Translations under genes and position numbers: made by a program | From: CAZXWN01 sp964644695 [NCBI: uncultured bacterium] | GTDB lineage: Bacteria; UBP4; UBA4092 | Length of the DNA stretch: 64,000 nt | Reading direction: 5' to 3' | NCBI GenBank assembly: GCA_964644695.1 | Contig: CAZXWN010000009.1 | Coordinates: 35,412-99,411, forward strand | In this document: positions 1-10,025 of the stretch, piece after piece | Layout: each line of letters opens with the position of its first letter | How positions within the stretch are numbered: position 1 is the first letter of the stretch | Notes under the pieces: model-generated | The model's database searches: none | The model's input: only the letters and a program-made list of their open reading frames with translations | What the model was told of the DNA's origin: nothing

Positions 1-1
1 G

Positions 2-1192
2 ATTCTAGATATTACAGACAGTTTAGGAATGTCGGTAATCATTGGGTTGTATGGTGAGAGTTCCTCCTGGTCCGTTAATGGGCAAACTCCATCCTATCTG
101 ACTAAACTGAATAACAATTCCAAGAAAGTAGCCGATGACCTTTGGATCCTGTATGGAAGTCGTACCTCTTTCAAAGGATGGTATATCCAACAGGAAATAG
201 ATAATCTTAACTGGCAGACAGAGACAGACCGGACCAACCTAGTCCAGTATTACTTCCGGCCCATAAGTGATTATTGTCGGGCAAAGAACACAACGAAGTG
301 GGTCTGTGAAGCAAATTTCTTTAATGATAATTTACAGTCCGCTGCGGATTATGGGACATGGTGGAAGAAAACTTTGGCAGATTGTACCTCATTAAATCTT
401 CTGATTCCTCAAGACGGAATTGGGGCTGATCATGCCACCTATACAACAGTCAGCTCCTACTTCAATGCCCTCAGGACGGCATGTACTACCTATAACCGAT
501 TGATGTGGGCGGATATTGAAGCCTATGAAAGCATCAGTAATCAGGGTCCTACCACTATTGGGCGACTGACCACTCAAATTAATGTGGTGAATCCTTATGT
601 TTCCGGGATCACAAACTGGGAATATTACAGTTGTCTGAGTCCCCTCAATACTTTATCTACCATGAGTCTCTACAATAAATATGATGAGTATGCCAATGGA
701 ACCAATCTGTCAAAAGGTCGCAGTTATACCGTATCGCCCACGCCCCATACCTCTTATCAGGATTCTGGCGGGGAACTGACCGACACGGTTTATCCTTATA
801 CCTGGGCTTCCCAGGTCGGATGGACGAGTCCTGTTACAAACCCCACAATCATTGTGGACTTGGGACAGGTTCAGAACAGTATTGGTGAAGTCCGGGGTTA
901 TTGTATGAGGTCTGACGGTTCCGGAGTTTATACGCCCCAGACGCTTTCTGTATATGGTTCGACGGATGGGACGAACTATACCTATTACGGAGATGCCACT
1001 CCCCTGTCTGCTAACAACCAATTTGTAAATTCATACCGGTTACGGTCCTTAAACTTCTCGGCTCAATATGTCAAAGTTGTCATAAATCCCGACAGCCGGA
1101 ATGCCTGGAGCATGATCAATGAGGTGACTGTTCTCCAGGGTTCCGGAGTGGTCCCTGTTGAACTGAGTGAGTTTGAAGTAGATTCAGAATAG
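2..1192 (+). CDS. Exported DUF4434-type glycosidase-like protein with C-terminal discoidin-like domain (5' partial)
   Basis: The frame is open to the left edge, so the start and any signal peptide lie outside the window. The first ~230 visible residues match the DUF4434 pattern: GWYIQQEIDN, a following alternation of aromatic and hydrophobic stretches, and a WADIEAYE segment, as in (beta/alpha)8 glycosidase-like folds. The last ~150 residues look like an F5/8 type C (discoidin) carbohydrate-binding domain, with paired W and Y residues and a VKVVINPDS strand. Likely role is binding or processing of extracellular glycans; this is inferred from the families. The protein ends in VPVELSEFEVDSE, closely matching the end of the GHL10 protein at 47419-49428. 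A strong terminator follows. Confidence 0.7.
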   Translation: MLDITDSLGMSVIIGLYGESSSWSVNGQTPSYLTKLNNNSKKVADDLWILYGSRTSFKGWYIQQEIDNLNWQTETDRTNLVQYYFRPISDYCRAKNTTKWVCEANFFNDNLQSAADYGTWWKKTLADCTSLNLLIPQDGIGADHATYTTVSSYFNALRTACTTYNRLMWADIEAYESISNQGPTTIGRLTTQINVVNPYVSGITNWEYYSCLSPLNTLSTMSLYNKYDEYANGTNLSKGRSYTVSPTPHTSYQDSGGELTDTVYPYTWASQVGWTSPVTNPTIIVDLGQVQNSIGEVRGYCMRSDGSGVYTPQTLSVYGSTDGTNYTYYGDATPLSANNQFVNSYRLRSLNFSAQYVKVVINPDSRNAWSMINEVTVLQGSGVVPVELSEFEVDSE

Positions 1193-1213
1193 TGTTATCT
1201 GGAATAAAAACTG

Positions 1214-1252
1214 AAAAGGCAAGGAGGTCCCGATGGGATTCCTTGCCTTTTT
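1214..1252 (+). terminator. Intrinsic terminator after the DUF4434 gene
   Basis: A 12-bp perfect stem (AAAAGGCAAGGA at 1214-1225 with TCCTTGCCTTTT at 1240-1251) runs into a T-rich stretch. Flanking genes converge, and A-runs on the 5' side may let it work in both directions. Confidence 0.85.
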
Positions 1253-1278
1253 ATTTAAGCTCAGACAATCAGACAGGT

Positions 1279-2580
1279 TTATAGAAAACCCTTTCGAGCC
1301 TGGACAGTAAACCGGTCAATGACATCATCGATTTGAAATACTTCATGGTCATTGATATAAGTGATGACCTTATTATTAAAAGGTTTGTACCAATGTTCCG
1401 AAATTCCTTTTTTACCGGCGATAGCTCCGACAATGCTTCCCGCTGTGGCGGCAGTACAGTCGTTATCCAGTCCCATGGCGACCGTCTCAGAAATGACCCG
1501 GGTCACATCCGTTCCCCCAATCATCAGTCCAAAGATAGTCAGGCAAGCGTTGTTATTCGTATGAACACCACTCATACCTATAAAATGTTCATCAACAGCT
1601 GCGCGGGCATCTTTGTAGTTTTTCAGGTTCCGGCCTTCTTCGAGGGCCCAGCGGATAGCTTTCGCGAGTGAACAATCGGTGGGAATTTCCGAAAGTCCAA
1701 TCTTGATTGCATCGACGGGATTATCTACCGCAAAAGCCGCTGACTGGGTGGCACTGAAGAACATTTCCCCATAAACACCATTTCTCCGGTGACTCAGAAA
1801 CGCATCTTGATAGGCCATGGCAGCCGCTTTCTCTGGATGGGCCGGGGCCAGATAGGCGAAGGGGTCGGACCGGATATCGGCTCCGATCCATTCACAATAA
1901 GGATTGTTTATTTCTCCGGCCTTATTCGCAGGGATTCCCGCTTTGAGGTTCTTCAGAGCGATATCTTCAGCTGTACAAGCCATGGGAAGATATTTTACCC
2001 AGGCTTGACCTACCTGATGGGTAGTGAAGTCCAAACCATAATCTTCCGCAATCAACAGGCCCAATAAGGTGTAAGTGATGTCGTCGTCTGCCGGGACCTT
2101 ATCCATGGCTTCTCGAGTGTATTCAATAAAATCACTTTTGTTGTATCGGAGGACATAAGGACGAATCGTTTTATTCCAGTAATCTACCGGAGGATAGGAA
2201 TCCCCATTGTATTTGGCCCAATTCTCCATGACATCGACATCCAGGAATTCCACCGGTGCACCCAGAGTACATCCGGCCAGCCGGCCCAGAAATGCACCCG
2301 CAACCTTTTCCCGATATTCTTCTTCTCGGAATGAAGTCCACATCTTTCGTGGACCGGAGGGGCGCAGCTTTAGTATCTCCGAGTAGTCATTGGGCTCTAT
2401 CTTTGCAAGAGCCTCATCAACAGGCAGTGCCTTGATTTCTTCCAGGGCGGTCTGGATAGACTCGTGTAACTTATTTAAGACTGAATCAACACCGACAGCA
2501 CCGTATTCATGTTTCAATCGGCTGTATTCAATAAACTGATTGATCAACTTTTGATATTCAGGAACTTTGGGGTAATTCAT
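1279..2580 (-). CDS. ADP-ribosylglycohydrolase family protein (DraG/ARH-like)
   Basis: This 433-residue protein carries the hallmarks of the Mg-dependent ADP-ribosylhydrolase fold. These are GRLAGCTLGAPVEF near residue 94, a DDDITYTLLG metal-binding segment near residue 165, and a C-terminal DNDCTAATAGSIVGAI motif supplying the second acidic pair. Such enzymes remove ADP-ribose from proteins or small molecules. No ADP-ribosyltransferase is visible nearby, so the substrate cannot be inferred. The ~90-residue N-terminal extension is helical and unrecognised. An AAGGAGAGG ribosome-binding site precedes the ATG. The protein is cytoplasmic: no signal peptide or membrane segment. Confidence 0.85.
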   Translation of the reverse strand: MNYPKVPEYQKLINQFIEYSRLKHEYGAVGVDSVLNKLHESIQTALEEIKALPVDEALAKIEPNDYSEILKLRPSGPRKMWTSFREEEYREKVAGAFLGRLAGCTLGAPVEFLDVDVMENWAKYNGDSYPPVDYWNKTIRPYVLRYNKSDFIEYTREAMDKVPADDDITYTLLGLLIAEDYGLDFTTHQVGQAWVKYLPMACTAEDIALKNLKAGIPANKAGEINNPYCEWIGADIRSDPFAYLAPAHPEKAAAMAYQDAFLSHRRNGVYGEMFFSATQSAAFAVDNPVDAIKIGLSEIPTDCSLAKAIRWALEEGRNLKNYKDARAAVDEHFIGMSGVHTNNNACLTIFGLMIGGTDVTRVISETVAMGLDNDCTAATAGSIVGAIAGKKGISEHWYKPFNNKVITYINDHEVFQIDDVIDRFTVQARKGFL

Positions 2581-2653
2581 GGAACACCTCTCCTTAAAGG
2601 AACAATAGATTAAAACGCAGATTTAATTATAAAAGGATTCATTCTCACGGTGA

Positions 2654-4192
2654 TTAAAAAGGAGTTTGTTGACAGGAAAATCGCATGGCGAAGACGGCCA
2701 TCTGAAAAATAAAGAGTACTGCCAGGCCGCTGAGAATCACAGCCTTGGTCAGTGACATCTTGCGACAGAGAAGGATCCAGACCGGGAATGCAACCAGGCT
2801 GAATCGGCCTTGAGGATAAGCATATAAAAAACGGTCATAAAGAGGAATAAATAAAACCGAGACTGCATACAGGGCCAGTAAGATTTCTGTACTGTTGTTA
2901 GCTTTCCAATGCTGGATAAGCTTATAAAGGCTGTACAGGAAGATAGAAATGATTAATAGAAACCCCATCAACTCAGGATTTAAAAGGTAGGGTGGTTTTG
3001 TAAGCAATGAAAGAAAATGATCTCCCAAAGTATCTAACCCCAATGTTTCTTTGTAAACCCAGGCTTTTTGGATTTTAAAGTAAACAAAGGGATCCTGAAA
3101 ATGAAAATACATATAAGCCATATTGAAGAGGATGCCCCAAAGAGAAACAATACATCTTACACAAAGACCCAAGATATCCTTAATTGTGATGTTGCTTTTG
3201 TTGGTCAAATAAAAGTTTGCTATTAATAAAATTGGAAAAACCACACCCACCGCTCGAATACCACAGGCTGCGCCCCCGATAACCGCTGCCCAGAAATATC
3301 TTTTTTCCAGGAGAAGGTATAATGCGGCAGCTGAAAAACAGATGAACATACTTTCGGAATACCCGGCGGACAGGAATACCTGAAAGGGATGTATCAGGAG
3401 GAGGAGTACTGGAAGATAGGCCAGTGTGTCATCCTTTAAGCATTTGCGGGCAATCTCATAAATAAAGAATAATCCAATCAGCAGGAATAAATGACTTGCC
3501 CAGATCAGCGACAGACTGTAGGAAACTCCGGTTAAAGAATGAATCAGTTTTGCACTCAGAGGATAGAAGAACAATAATCCAATATTCTGTTGTCGGTGAT
3601 AATTTCCATCGAAATCATATCCTGATTCTGCAATACTCTGGTACCATCCGGCATCCCACTGAGTTAATCCCTGAGTCAGATAGGGCCTGCCCTGATTCCG
3701 ATTCTTCTGTGTCTCCAGTAAATACACGCCCTGAACCGGATAAGGATTCTTTATCATATTATCCGGAGGAATAGTGTCTAACATCATATTCCATAACTGC
3801 CAGGCTTGCGTGGAGTTTTGACCCAGAGTGTGGAAACTTACTTTATTGGTTTCACCGATGACTAAATCCCGGGTGTTGAAGACATATTCACGGAAAGAAG
3901 GGTCCAGTTTCATGGTTCCGATGGGTTTTTGGTTGACTCGAACTTCTACGGATAGAGGTCTGTCGGTGGTTTCCGTGCTGGCCTGAAAATAAATCATCTG
4001 GAACCGATGGGGAATGGTGAGCGTTACCTCAGACATCAGATATCGAAAATCAATATTTCTGTCCGGGGAAAAGGGACCTGTTTTAATAAAGGCGATGGAA
4101 GACAGTATGACCATTCGAGTGATGATGAACATCAACAAAAGAATCATGAAAGTCTTACCGTATCGGTTCAGTGTTTTATTTTTCACAAACAT
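2654..4192 (-). CDS. PIG-V-like membrane glycosyltransferase
   Basis: This is a 512-residue polytopic membrane protein. After the first membrane segment and a ~120-residue beta-rich extracytoplasmic part comes WDAGWYQSIAESGYDF, the WD...GY signature of PIG-V/GPI-mannosyltransferase-2-like (GT-C fold) enzymes. About eight to ten hydrophobic helices follow, with SAGYSESMFICFSAAALYL typical of the same family. It probably moves a sugar from a lipid-linked donor to an envelope acceptor; the substrate is unknown. GAGG lies just upstream of the ATG. The DUF6311-like membrane protein upstream on the same strand may share its pathway. The inserted N-terminal lumen domain is not usual for short family members. 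Confidence 0.7.
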   Translation of the reverse strand: MFVKNKTLNRYGKTFMILLLMFIITRMVILSSIAFIKTGPFSPDRNIDFRYLMSEVTLTIPHRFQMIYFQASTETTDRPLSVEVRVNQKPIGTMKLDPSFREYVFNTRDLVIGETNKVSFHTLGQNSTQAWQLWNMMLDTIPPDNMIKNPYPVQGVYLLETQKNRNQGRPYLTQGLTQWDAGWYQSIAESGYDFDGNYHRQQNIGLLFFYPLSAKLIHSLTGVSYSLSLIWASHLFLLIGLFFIYEIARKCLKDDTLAYLPVLLLLIHPFQVFLSAGYSESMFICFSAAALYLLLEKRYFWAAVIGGAACGIRAVGVVFPILLIANFYLTNKSNITIKDILGLCVRCIVSLWGILFNMAYMYFHFQDPFVYFKIQKAWVYKETLGLDTLGDHFLSLLTKPPYLLNPELMGFLLIISIFLYSLYKLIQHWKANNSTEILLALYAVSVLFIPLYDRFLYAYPQGRFSLVAFPVWILLCRKMSLTKAVILSGLAVLFIFQMAVFAMRFSCQQTPF

Positions 4193-4382
4193 TCAGCCTC
4201 ATCTATGGCGATTCTCACAGACCCCAATCATCTTATCATTATCTCTCAGTGATTGTGATTTACAAAAATATTGGACATTCAACAATAGGAAATAATCAAG
4301 ATGTTCATGATAACTGAAAACGGTGAGAAAAAAGAACAGAAATCAGTCCATAGTTCTTTGTACAGGGCTTGTACGAAAAGAG

Positions 4383-6611
4383 TCAGTTTTCTGAAGGCGG
4401 TATCTTCAGAACAAGTCCCTGGTTGGAGAAATGCGTATCAAACCAGGCGACTTCGGTGACTCGTTTTTGTCGGGTGTGATAGACCACCAGATTAAATCCT
4501 CTTTTATTGAGGGAATATTCCTGAGAGTCAATCATGATTTTCGAGTTATTCCCACACAAGGCACCGGCACTGATAACTTCCAAATCAAAGGGGATTTTAT
4601 ATCCCTTCAGATTCGTACTTTTGGGGAAAACTCTCTTAAGATAATCAATGCTGATGGTTTCATACAGAGGTTTTTCCGATTGAGTCATTGCGATATAACT
4701 GTTTCGGTAATGGTTTGCGGTATTGAGAGACAACCCCTGCTGCTTGATAGCCTTCAGTGAGGGTCCATCCATATTGAGCGTTGCATCACTTTTCACAGAC
4801 ACAATAAGAATAGAATAATGGTCCAGACTATTCAGGTATTCCGACAGGCTTGCCGACCGAATATCATCAACTGCTTGGAAATTATCTAACGGGTATGGCT
4901 TCTGGCAATACTTCTCAAGGGCTGGATTGCGGGGAGCAATTACAAAATATCCATCAACGATGGCGGGGATGCAGGAGTCTTTTACTATCTTGGATGTCTG
5001 CAGGAATAAAGATTCATCATTAATAATATACAGGGTGTCAGGATTGGTTTTTCCCTGTAACAGGTTTTGGGTAATGTATTGACTCTGTTGGTTAACTTTA
5101 TGGTAGGGGCCTCTGGCAAAGTATCCGTTATTGAGCGTCATCCTGTTGCTTGCGGCATAGTAGGTATAGTCAGCGTAATGGTCGATATTAGAAGGTAACC
5201 TGACGATGTGGTGATTTGAACGAGGGACTATATTCCAGAAGACAGATTTCATGGGGGATTGATATTGATAGACAGGTTGATAGGAATAAAAATGTTTCAG
5301 TTCCAACATGTGCGAGAAGTCCTGGTACTGTAAGACAACAGCGGCCACAAGAGGAAGGGCGGCCCATAACCGATTGGAAAACATCTTGTGTGTTCCAGTA
5401 ATACCATAATAGATAATTAGGTAATAGACAGGCCACAGGAGACGACCGGTTGCCCGGAAGACACTCCACATATCACGGAGGGAAGGAGACAAGGGATATT
5501 CAAACAAAACATTATTATTAAGGGTAATTTTATTACTCAGAGAAAAGAGAATAAAAAACAGGATAATAAATATTTTGGGACTGCTTTCCTTGATTTTCTT
5601 CCAAGTGAAATTCTTTGGGAGACGATAAAGAGAATATCCGGTTGCCGTCAGGAATAGCGCCATCACTCCCAGCCCCAAGTAACAGACGCCTTCTTTCTGT
5701 TCATTGAAAGCCCAGGGTATATCTTTAATAAATCGAGACCATCCGAAGGGACTGAAGAATGTGTTTAGATTGGCGGACCAGTAGCCCAGTTCGTTGGTAC
5801 GAAGAACATCCATTTTTGTAAAAAGTCCGATACTCCAACCTACGATGAAAAGGGCTCCGGTCATATACCCTAAATCAAGAAGTAATGGTTTGATTGGTAT
5901 CCCTCGAAAATACTGTTGAAGAAGGGTTGCCAGGAAAATCATCAGTACCATAAAAGCCAGGTAGGGATGAATCAGAATGGACAGGATTCCCAGAGACAAC
6001 CAGAATCCCCGGTGTCTTTTGTGTTCAGGGTCAGGTGTCAGAAAAAGATAGAGAGAAAAAAGAATGAGCCACTGCGCAACCAGAGAGGAATTGTAAAAGA
6101 CCCGGCAGGTTAAGACGGGGTTGACGACAAAAAATACAACAGAAAGTGCATTGAGCAGTTTATCTTTGATGTAAATTCCAATCAAGATACTGGCAGCAGC
6201 ACCCTGCATCATGAAACATAACAGGTTCCACGGACCGAGGTACTGAAACTGATTTGGCAGGACAGGGTTCAGCAGCTTGAAGAAAATGGCCAGCAGGGGA
6301 ATCGAATCGGTGAAGGCGACGGTGGTCCCGAAGGGATAACCCCAGTTCTGAATCTTACCCAGAGGAAAGGCCCAGGGTTCATTTCGGAAAAACTCCCATC
6401 CCAGATAATGTTGCTGGAGGTCTCCCTCGGTTATCATGATCCAGTCCGTATAGGTGACATTGAGAGTAGTGACCCCATACAAATAGATAAAGACTACCAG
6501 TCCAATCAATGCCCCAATGATGGCACGGAGAATCCCGTCATGGTTTTTATTGCCAAAATCATGGTTCAATAAAAATCCCAAATTGTTAAAAGATACCCAC
6601 TTCATACCCAT
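4383..6611 (-). CDS. DUF6311-like polytopic membrane protein (putative GT-C glycosyltransferase)
   Basis: A 742-residue protein with about twelve hydrophobic helices in the first ~440 residues and a soluble C-terminal ~300 residues. Segments such as QQHYLGWEFFRNEPWAFPLG, FTDSIPLLAIFFKLLNP and FQYLGPWNLLCFMMQG match what I remember of the DUF6311/YfhO-like family, which is probably GT-C-fold envelope glycosyltransferases. The activity is unproven. Two in-frame ATGs (6611 and 6605) are possible and neither has a strong ribosome-binding site. It lies upstream of the PIG-V-like gene with a 190-bp gap, and no terminator was seen between them. The family call rests on recalled sequence patterns. 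Confidence 0.65.
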   Translation of the reverse strand: MGMKWVSFNNLGFLLNHDFGNKNHDGILRAIIGALIGLVVFIYLYGVTTLNVTYTDWIMITEGDLQQHYLGWEFFRNEPWAFPLGKIQNWGYPFGTTVAFTDSIPLLAIFFKLLNPVLPNQFQYLGPWNLLCFMMQGAAASILIGIYIKDKLLNALSVVFFVVNPVLTCRVFYNSSLVAQWLILFSLYLFLTPDPEHKRHRGFWLSLGILSILIHPYLAFMVLMIFLATLLQQYFRGIPIKPLLLDLGYMTGALFIVGWSIGLFTKMDVLRTNELGYWSANLNTFFSPFGWSRFIKDIPWAFNEQKEGVCYLGLGVMALFLTATGYSLYRLPKNFTWKKIKESSPKIFIILFFILFSLSNKITLNNNVLFEYPLSPSLRDMWSVFRATGRLLWPVYYLIIYYGITGTHKMFSNRLWAALPLVAAVVLQYQDFSHMLELKHFYSYQPVYQYQSPMKSVFWNIVPRSNHHIVRLPSNIDHYADYTYYAASNRMTLNNGYFARGPYHKVNQQSQYITQNLLQGKTNPDTLYIINDESLFLQTSKIVKDSCIPAIVDGYFVIAPRNPALEKYCQKPYPLDNFQAVDDIRSASLSEYLNSLDHYSILIVSVKSDATLNMDGPSLKAIKQQGLSLNTANHYRNSYIAMTQSEKPLYETISIDYLKRVFPKSTNLKGYKIPFDLEVISAGALCGNNSKIMIDSQEYSLNKRGFNLVVYHTRQKRVTEVAWFDTHFSNQGLVLKIPPSEN

Positions 6612-6792
6612 ATCCCGACCCGCTCAAAGTCGATTATTTTCCCGGTTTCACAAATCAGCTGGAAATTAAGGGCTACGACGGAAGTATATATCTTTTGTTA
6701 AATTTCAACACTATTTATTGAAAATATTTTGATATTCGGATGAGGGATAATACCTCACGAAAATGACAGGAATTAAAAATATGATTCGGAGA

Positions 6793-6832
6793 ATCCACGG
6801 AGCTGCTCGGAGGTGCTCCGTATCTGCTTCGT
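6793..6832 (+). repeat. Dispersed hairpin repeat, copy 1
   Basis: ATCCACGGAGCTGCTCGGAGG and the following TGCTCCGTATCTGCTTCGT match three other intergenic copies at 29270-29310, 46333-46372 and 55636-55688. ACGGAG pairs with CTCCGT. This copy lies in the 327-bp gap between the HD-GYP gene (3' end at 6939) and the DUF6311 gene (5' end at 6611). The rest of that gap is AT-rich, with no recognisable gene or RNA. Confidence 0.7.
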
Positions 6833-6938
6833 CAGAGACCTTTTTTTCTGTCCCATGGAATTTGTAGGATTATAAAATGTGGATAGGACTTTTGTGAGGA
6901 TAACATAAGTGTGGAGGAGAACTATAATTGACAATCAA

Positions 6939-9900
6939 TTAGAGTTTATAAGCTCTCATGGGTGGCATGTTTAAGGATGTATCTTCGAATGAAAATTTTT
7001 TCTTTCGGAATAGTTTTAGACAGGCTTTAACAACGACAGGATCATAGAGAATACCCGAGTTTTTTTCGATCTCATCCAGTGCTACTTCAATCCCCAGAGC
7101 CGGTCGATAAGGGCGGTGTGATGCCATAGACTCAACCACATCAGCGACAGCCAGAATACGGGACTCAAACAAAACATTATCACCTTCCAATCCCTGAGGG
7201 TATCCTGATCCATCCAATCGCTCATGATGTTCTAAGACCATCTGGGCTAATGGCCATGCAGACTCAATATTTTTTAGAATGTTATACCCATTTTGTGAAT
7301 GTTCTTTGATTAAGGAATATTCAATGGATGTTAAAGTTGTGGGTTTAGTTAATATTTCGGCTGGAATAGAAATTTTTCCAATATCATGAATAATTCCTGC
7401 CATTCGGACTCCGTCAATTTGATTTGCTGTTAAATGACATTCGGTGGCAATCGCCTGAGCCAGGTTCCCCACCCGCCGTTGGTGTCCGGCAGTATAGGGG
7501 TCTCTAGCTTCAACAGCATTGACCAGAACTTGAATGGTGCTTTCAACGGCACCCCGCAGACGATTCATGGTGTTGTGAAGGATAACATCGCTCTCTTTAC
7601 GACGCACAATTTTCCAAACCGAATCCATTAATAAAGATAATTGCAGGACATCTGTTTGGGTATAGTTATTTTTTTTGTTGGCCATTCCTACGATAGCAAC
7701 AATTTTTCTGTCATAAAACACGGGTACTGATAATAATCGAAGCAATTGTTGTTTTATTTTGAGGTCATTATTTTTATGAGGATACTGTTTTGAATAGTCA
7801 TTGATAATGATTGGCTTTCGGTGATGAACAGTTTCTTTCAATATCTCCGTTTTTTTTAGTAAATTGGTGATTTGAACTTCAGAGATAGAACATATTGTCT
7901 GCGTGCTTTTTGACCATACATTTAAAGTAAAAACTCTCTTGTCCTCATCGTAGAGATAGATAAGTCCAAAAGTACTTTTGGTTAATTTCAGTGCCTCACC
8001 AAGAGTGTAATCCATCAATTCCTGAATGGATTTGGTTTCATGGTGGGTTATACGAAAAAGACTTTCAAGCTGATTTTTATTTGATTTGATAGTTTCAATA
8101 GCGTTTACCTGGTCTGTGATGTCACGGGCAAACCCTCCTATGCTGAGGGTTTGTTCATCAATATAGACGGGAAATTTTTGAGCTTGGTATATTTTTCCGT
8201 TCAAAGCAATATTGTAAGTAATCATTTTTTTTGTTTCTAAAACCTTCAAGTCTGTTTCCAGAGACTCCTTATTTCCTTCAAACAATAATTCAGCATCTGT
8301 TTTCCCGATAATATCTTCCTCTTTTTTATTGAAATATTCCTGTTGTTGCCGATTTACGAGTAAGTATCTCAAATCAGAGCTTTTAATAAAAGCCATATCT
8401 GTGGATGAATCTAAAAACGATTTATAGATTCTATGGGTTTCATCAAGGGCTTTCAGGGATTGTTTCTGGGAAGAGATATCCACCATACTGACAAGAGCCA
8501 ATTTTTTAACACCCAGATTAATAGGGGAAACAGACAGTAAACAGTCGAGGGTTCGTACTGATTGATTTTGTATAAAAGTAAACGAGTATTCTTCATTAGA
8601 ACAGAATTTATTATTTAAAAAAGCCTGTTGAATCCTGTTTAGAAGAGTACAATGTTTACATTCAGGGTTTAATCCGCAAGCCGTTCCATCTGATGGGTGG
8701 ATACATAAAAACATATCCCCCAGTGTTAAGTCAATGAGCTCTTTTTTGTTTTTATTCATAAGGGTCATGCAGGACTGGTTCAGGTCAACCACTCTGCCAT
8801 GACAGTCCACAATAATAAGTAATGAAGGAACAGAGTTGAAGACTAAATTGAGGAGTTCTTCTTTCACAATAAGAGCCTGTTTTGATTGCATTACCTGGGT
8901 TACATCGCAACTCATCATTAAGGTAGCAGGTCCGTCATTTAGCACGATAGGAACAATAATAGATTCTATGGAAATGGGTTTTCCGTTGGGTTGAAGAACA
9001 CTTAGCTTTAATAAACGACTGTCTGTTGTTTTGTCTATATTGGTAATGTATTTTTGTATTAACTCGAAATCTTTTGGGCTTATTGTTTTGGAGACATCAA
9101 GGCCTTCTATTTGCGTTGCTGTATAACCGAGAAGCTTTAGCCCTGAGGGGTTGGCATAGACAAATTTATTATCTCGAATAAATAAAATAGAGATAGGACA
9201 ATTTTCAATAATCGTTTTGTAACGGGTTTTAGTTACACTGATTTTTTGGACAGCATCATTCGTATAAAAGACCCAGTGGGATTGGATAAAAATGTGCTTA
9301 GTAGAATATTCAACTCGAGCTTCTGCAAAAACAGGGATATATTTTTTCTGTTTATTAATGATCACCAGATCGTCTATCAAGACTGAACCAGCATTGATTA
9401 ACGCTACTCCTTTCTCATCAAAGTAAAAGGCCTGGTCAGGTGGTATAAAACTGTTAAAGGGCGTTCCAATGGATTCAGCCTGTGAAAATCCCGTTTGTTC
9501 TTCCCATCCCTTATTACAATCAACGATTCTTCCATTCTGATCAAGTGAGATACAGGGGAAAGGCGATTTCTTTTGAAATTGCTGAAAATATTGGGTAGTG
9601 TTTGGATGATTTAGTGTTGGATTGAAAAAAAAATTAAAGAGGGCCTGAAAACGAGATTTTAATTCATCGGGCTCAAAGGGTGGAGAGATAAAGGCATCTA
9701 CCAAAGGTTTGACCTGTCCGGGTGGCGCTTTTCCTGATAACAAAAAACAAACCAAAAACAGTTTGTTATTTGATTTTTGCTTGAACTTTGCTATTTGTGA
9801 AACAAACCCTGGATTATCCAGAGTTTGCTGTGTCGCAACTATCATCAGGTTCGGATCAGTGCTGGTATTGAGGCGGGATATGAATCGTATGGAAAAATCT

Positions 9901-9995
9901 TGAGATTGCAACAGGGAAGTTAATCTTAAGGACTGAAGTTGCTCATCAACAAAGATATCTAATGAATTAATTCTGATTTGCTTAATAGGGGTCAT
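6939..9995 (-). CDS. Pseudo-receiver, four PAS, GAF, HD-GYP c-di-GMP phosphodiesterase
   Basis: This 1,018-residue protein has no membrane segments. Residues 1-125 resemble a response-regulator receiver, but where the phospho-acceptor Asp should be there is LMIVATQQ, so phosphorylation is unlikely. Four PAS domains follow (about 145-255, 255-370, 380-510, 520-640), then a GAF domain (about 650-810). The C-terminal HD-GYP domain (825-1018) keeps HDIGK (870-874) and HHERLDGSGYP (GYP at about 931-933), so hydrolysis of c-di-GMP is expected. PAS and GAF domains presumably sense small ligands or redox state. No kinase partner is adjacent. The start lacks a clear ribosome-binding site, and a dyad lies 31 bp upstream. 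Confidence 0.88.
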   Translation of the reverse strand: MTPIKQIRINSLDIFVDEQLQSLRLTSLLQSQDFSIRFISRLNTSTDPNLMIVATQQTLDNPGFVSQIAKFKQKSNNKLFLVCFLLSGKAPPGQVKPLVDAFISPPFEPDELKSRFQALFNFFFNPTLNHPNTTQYFQQFQKKSPFPCISLDQNGRIVDCNKGWEEQTGFSQAESIGTPFNSFIPPDQAFYFDEKGVALINAGSVLIDDLVIINKQKKYIPVFAEARVEYSTKHIFIQSHWVFYTNDAVQKISVTKTRYKTIIENCPISILFIRDNKFVYANPSGLKLLGYTATQIEGLDVSKTISPKDFELIQKYITNIDKTTDSRLLKLSVLQPNGKPISIESIIVPIVLNDGPATLMMSCDVTQVMQSKQALIVKEELLNLVFNSVPSLLIIVDCHGRVVDLNQSCMTLMNKNKKELIDLTLGDMFLCIHPSDGTACGLNPECKHCTLLNRIQQAFLNNKFCSNEEYSFTFIQNQSVRTLDCLLSVSPINLGVKKLALVSMVDISSQKQSLKALDETHRIYKSFLDSSTDMAFIKSSDLRYLLVNRQQQEYFNKKEEDIIGKTDAELLFEGNKESLETDLKVLETKKMITYNIALNGKIYQAQKFPVYIDEQTLSIGGFARDITDQVNAIETIKSNKNQLESLFRITHHETKSIQELMDYTLGEALKLTKSTFGLIYLYDEDKRVFTLNVWSKSTQTICSISEVQITNLLKKTEILKETVHHRKPIIINDYSKQYPHKNNDLKIKQQLLRLLSVPVFYDRKIVAIVGMANKKNNYTQTDVLQLSLLMDSVWKIVRRKESDVILHNTMNRLRGAVESTIQVLVNAVEARDPYTAGHQRRVGNLAQAIATECHLTANQIDGVRMAGIIHDIGKISIPAEILTKPTTLTSIEYSLIKEHSQNGYNILKNIESAWPLAQMVLEHHERLDGSGYPQGLEGDNVLFESRILAVADVVESMASHRPYRPALGIEVALDEIEKNSGILYDPVVVKACLKLFRKKKFSFEDTSLNMPPMRAYKL

Positions 9996-10025
9996 AATAT
10001 ATCAGGGATAAGCTTTCTACCTCAC

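Noticed and set aside
1150-1192. Type IX secretion C-terminal domain
   Set aside because: Only the short VPVE..F string is present; the ~80-residue beta-sandwich sorting domain that should follow is missing and the protein stops.
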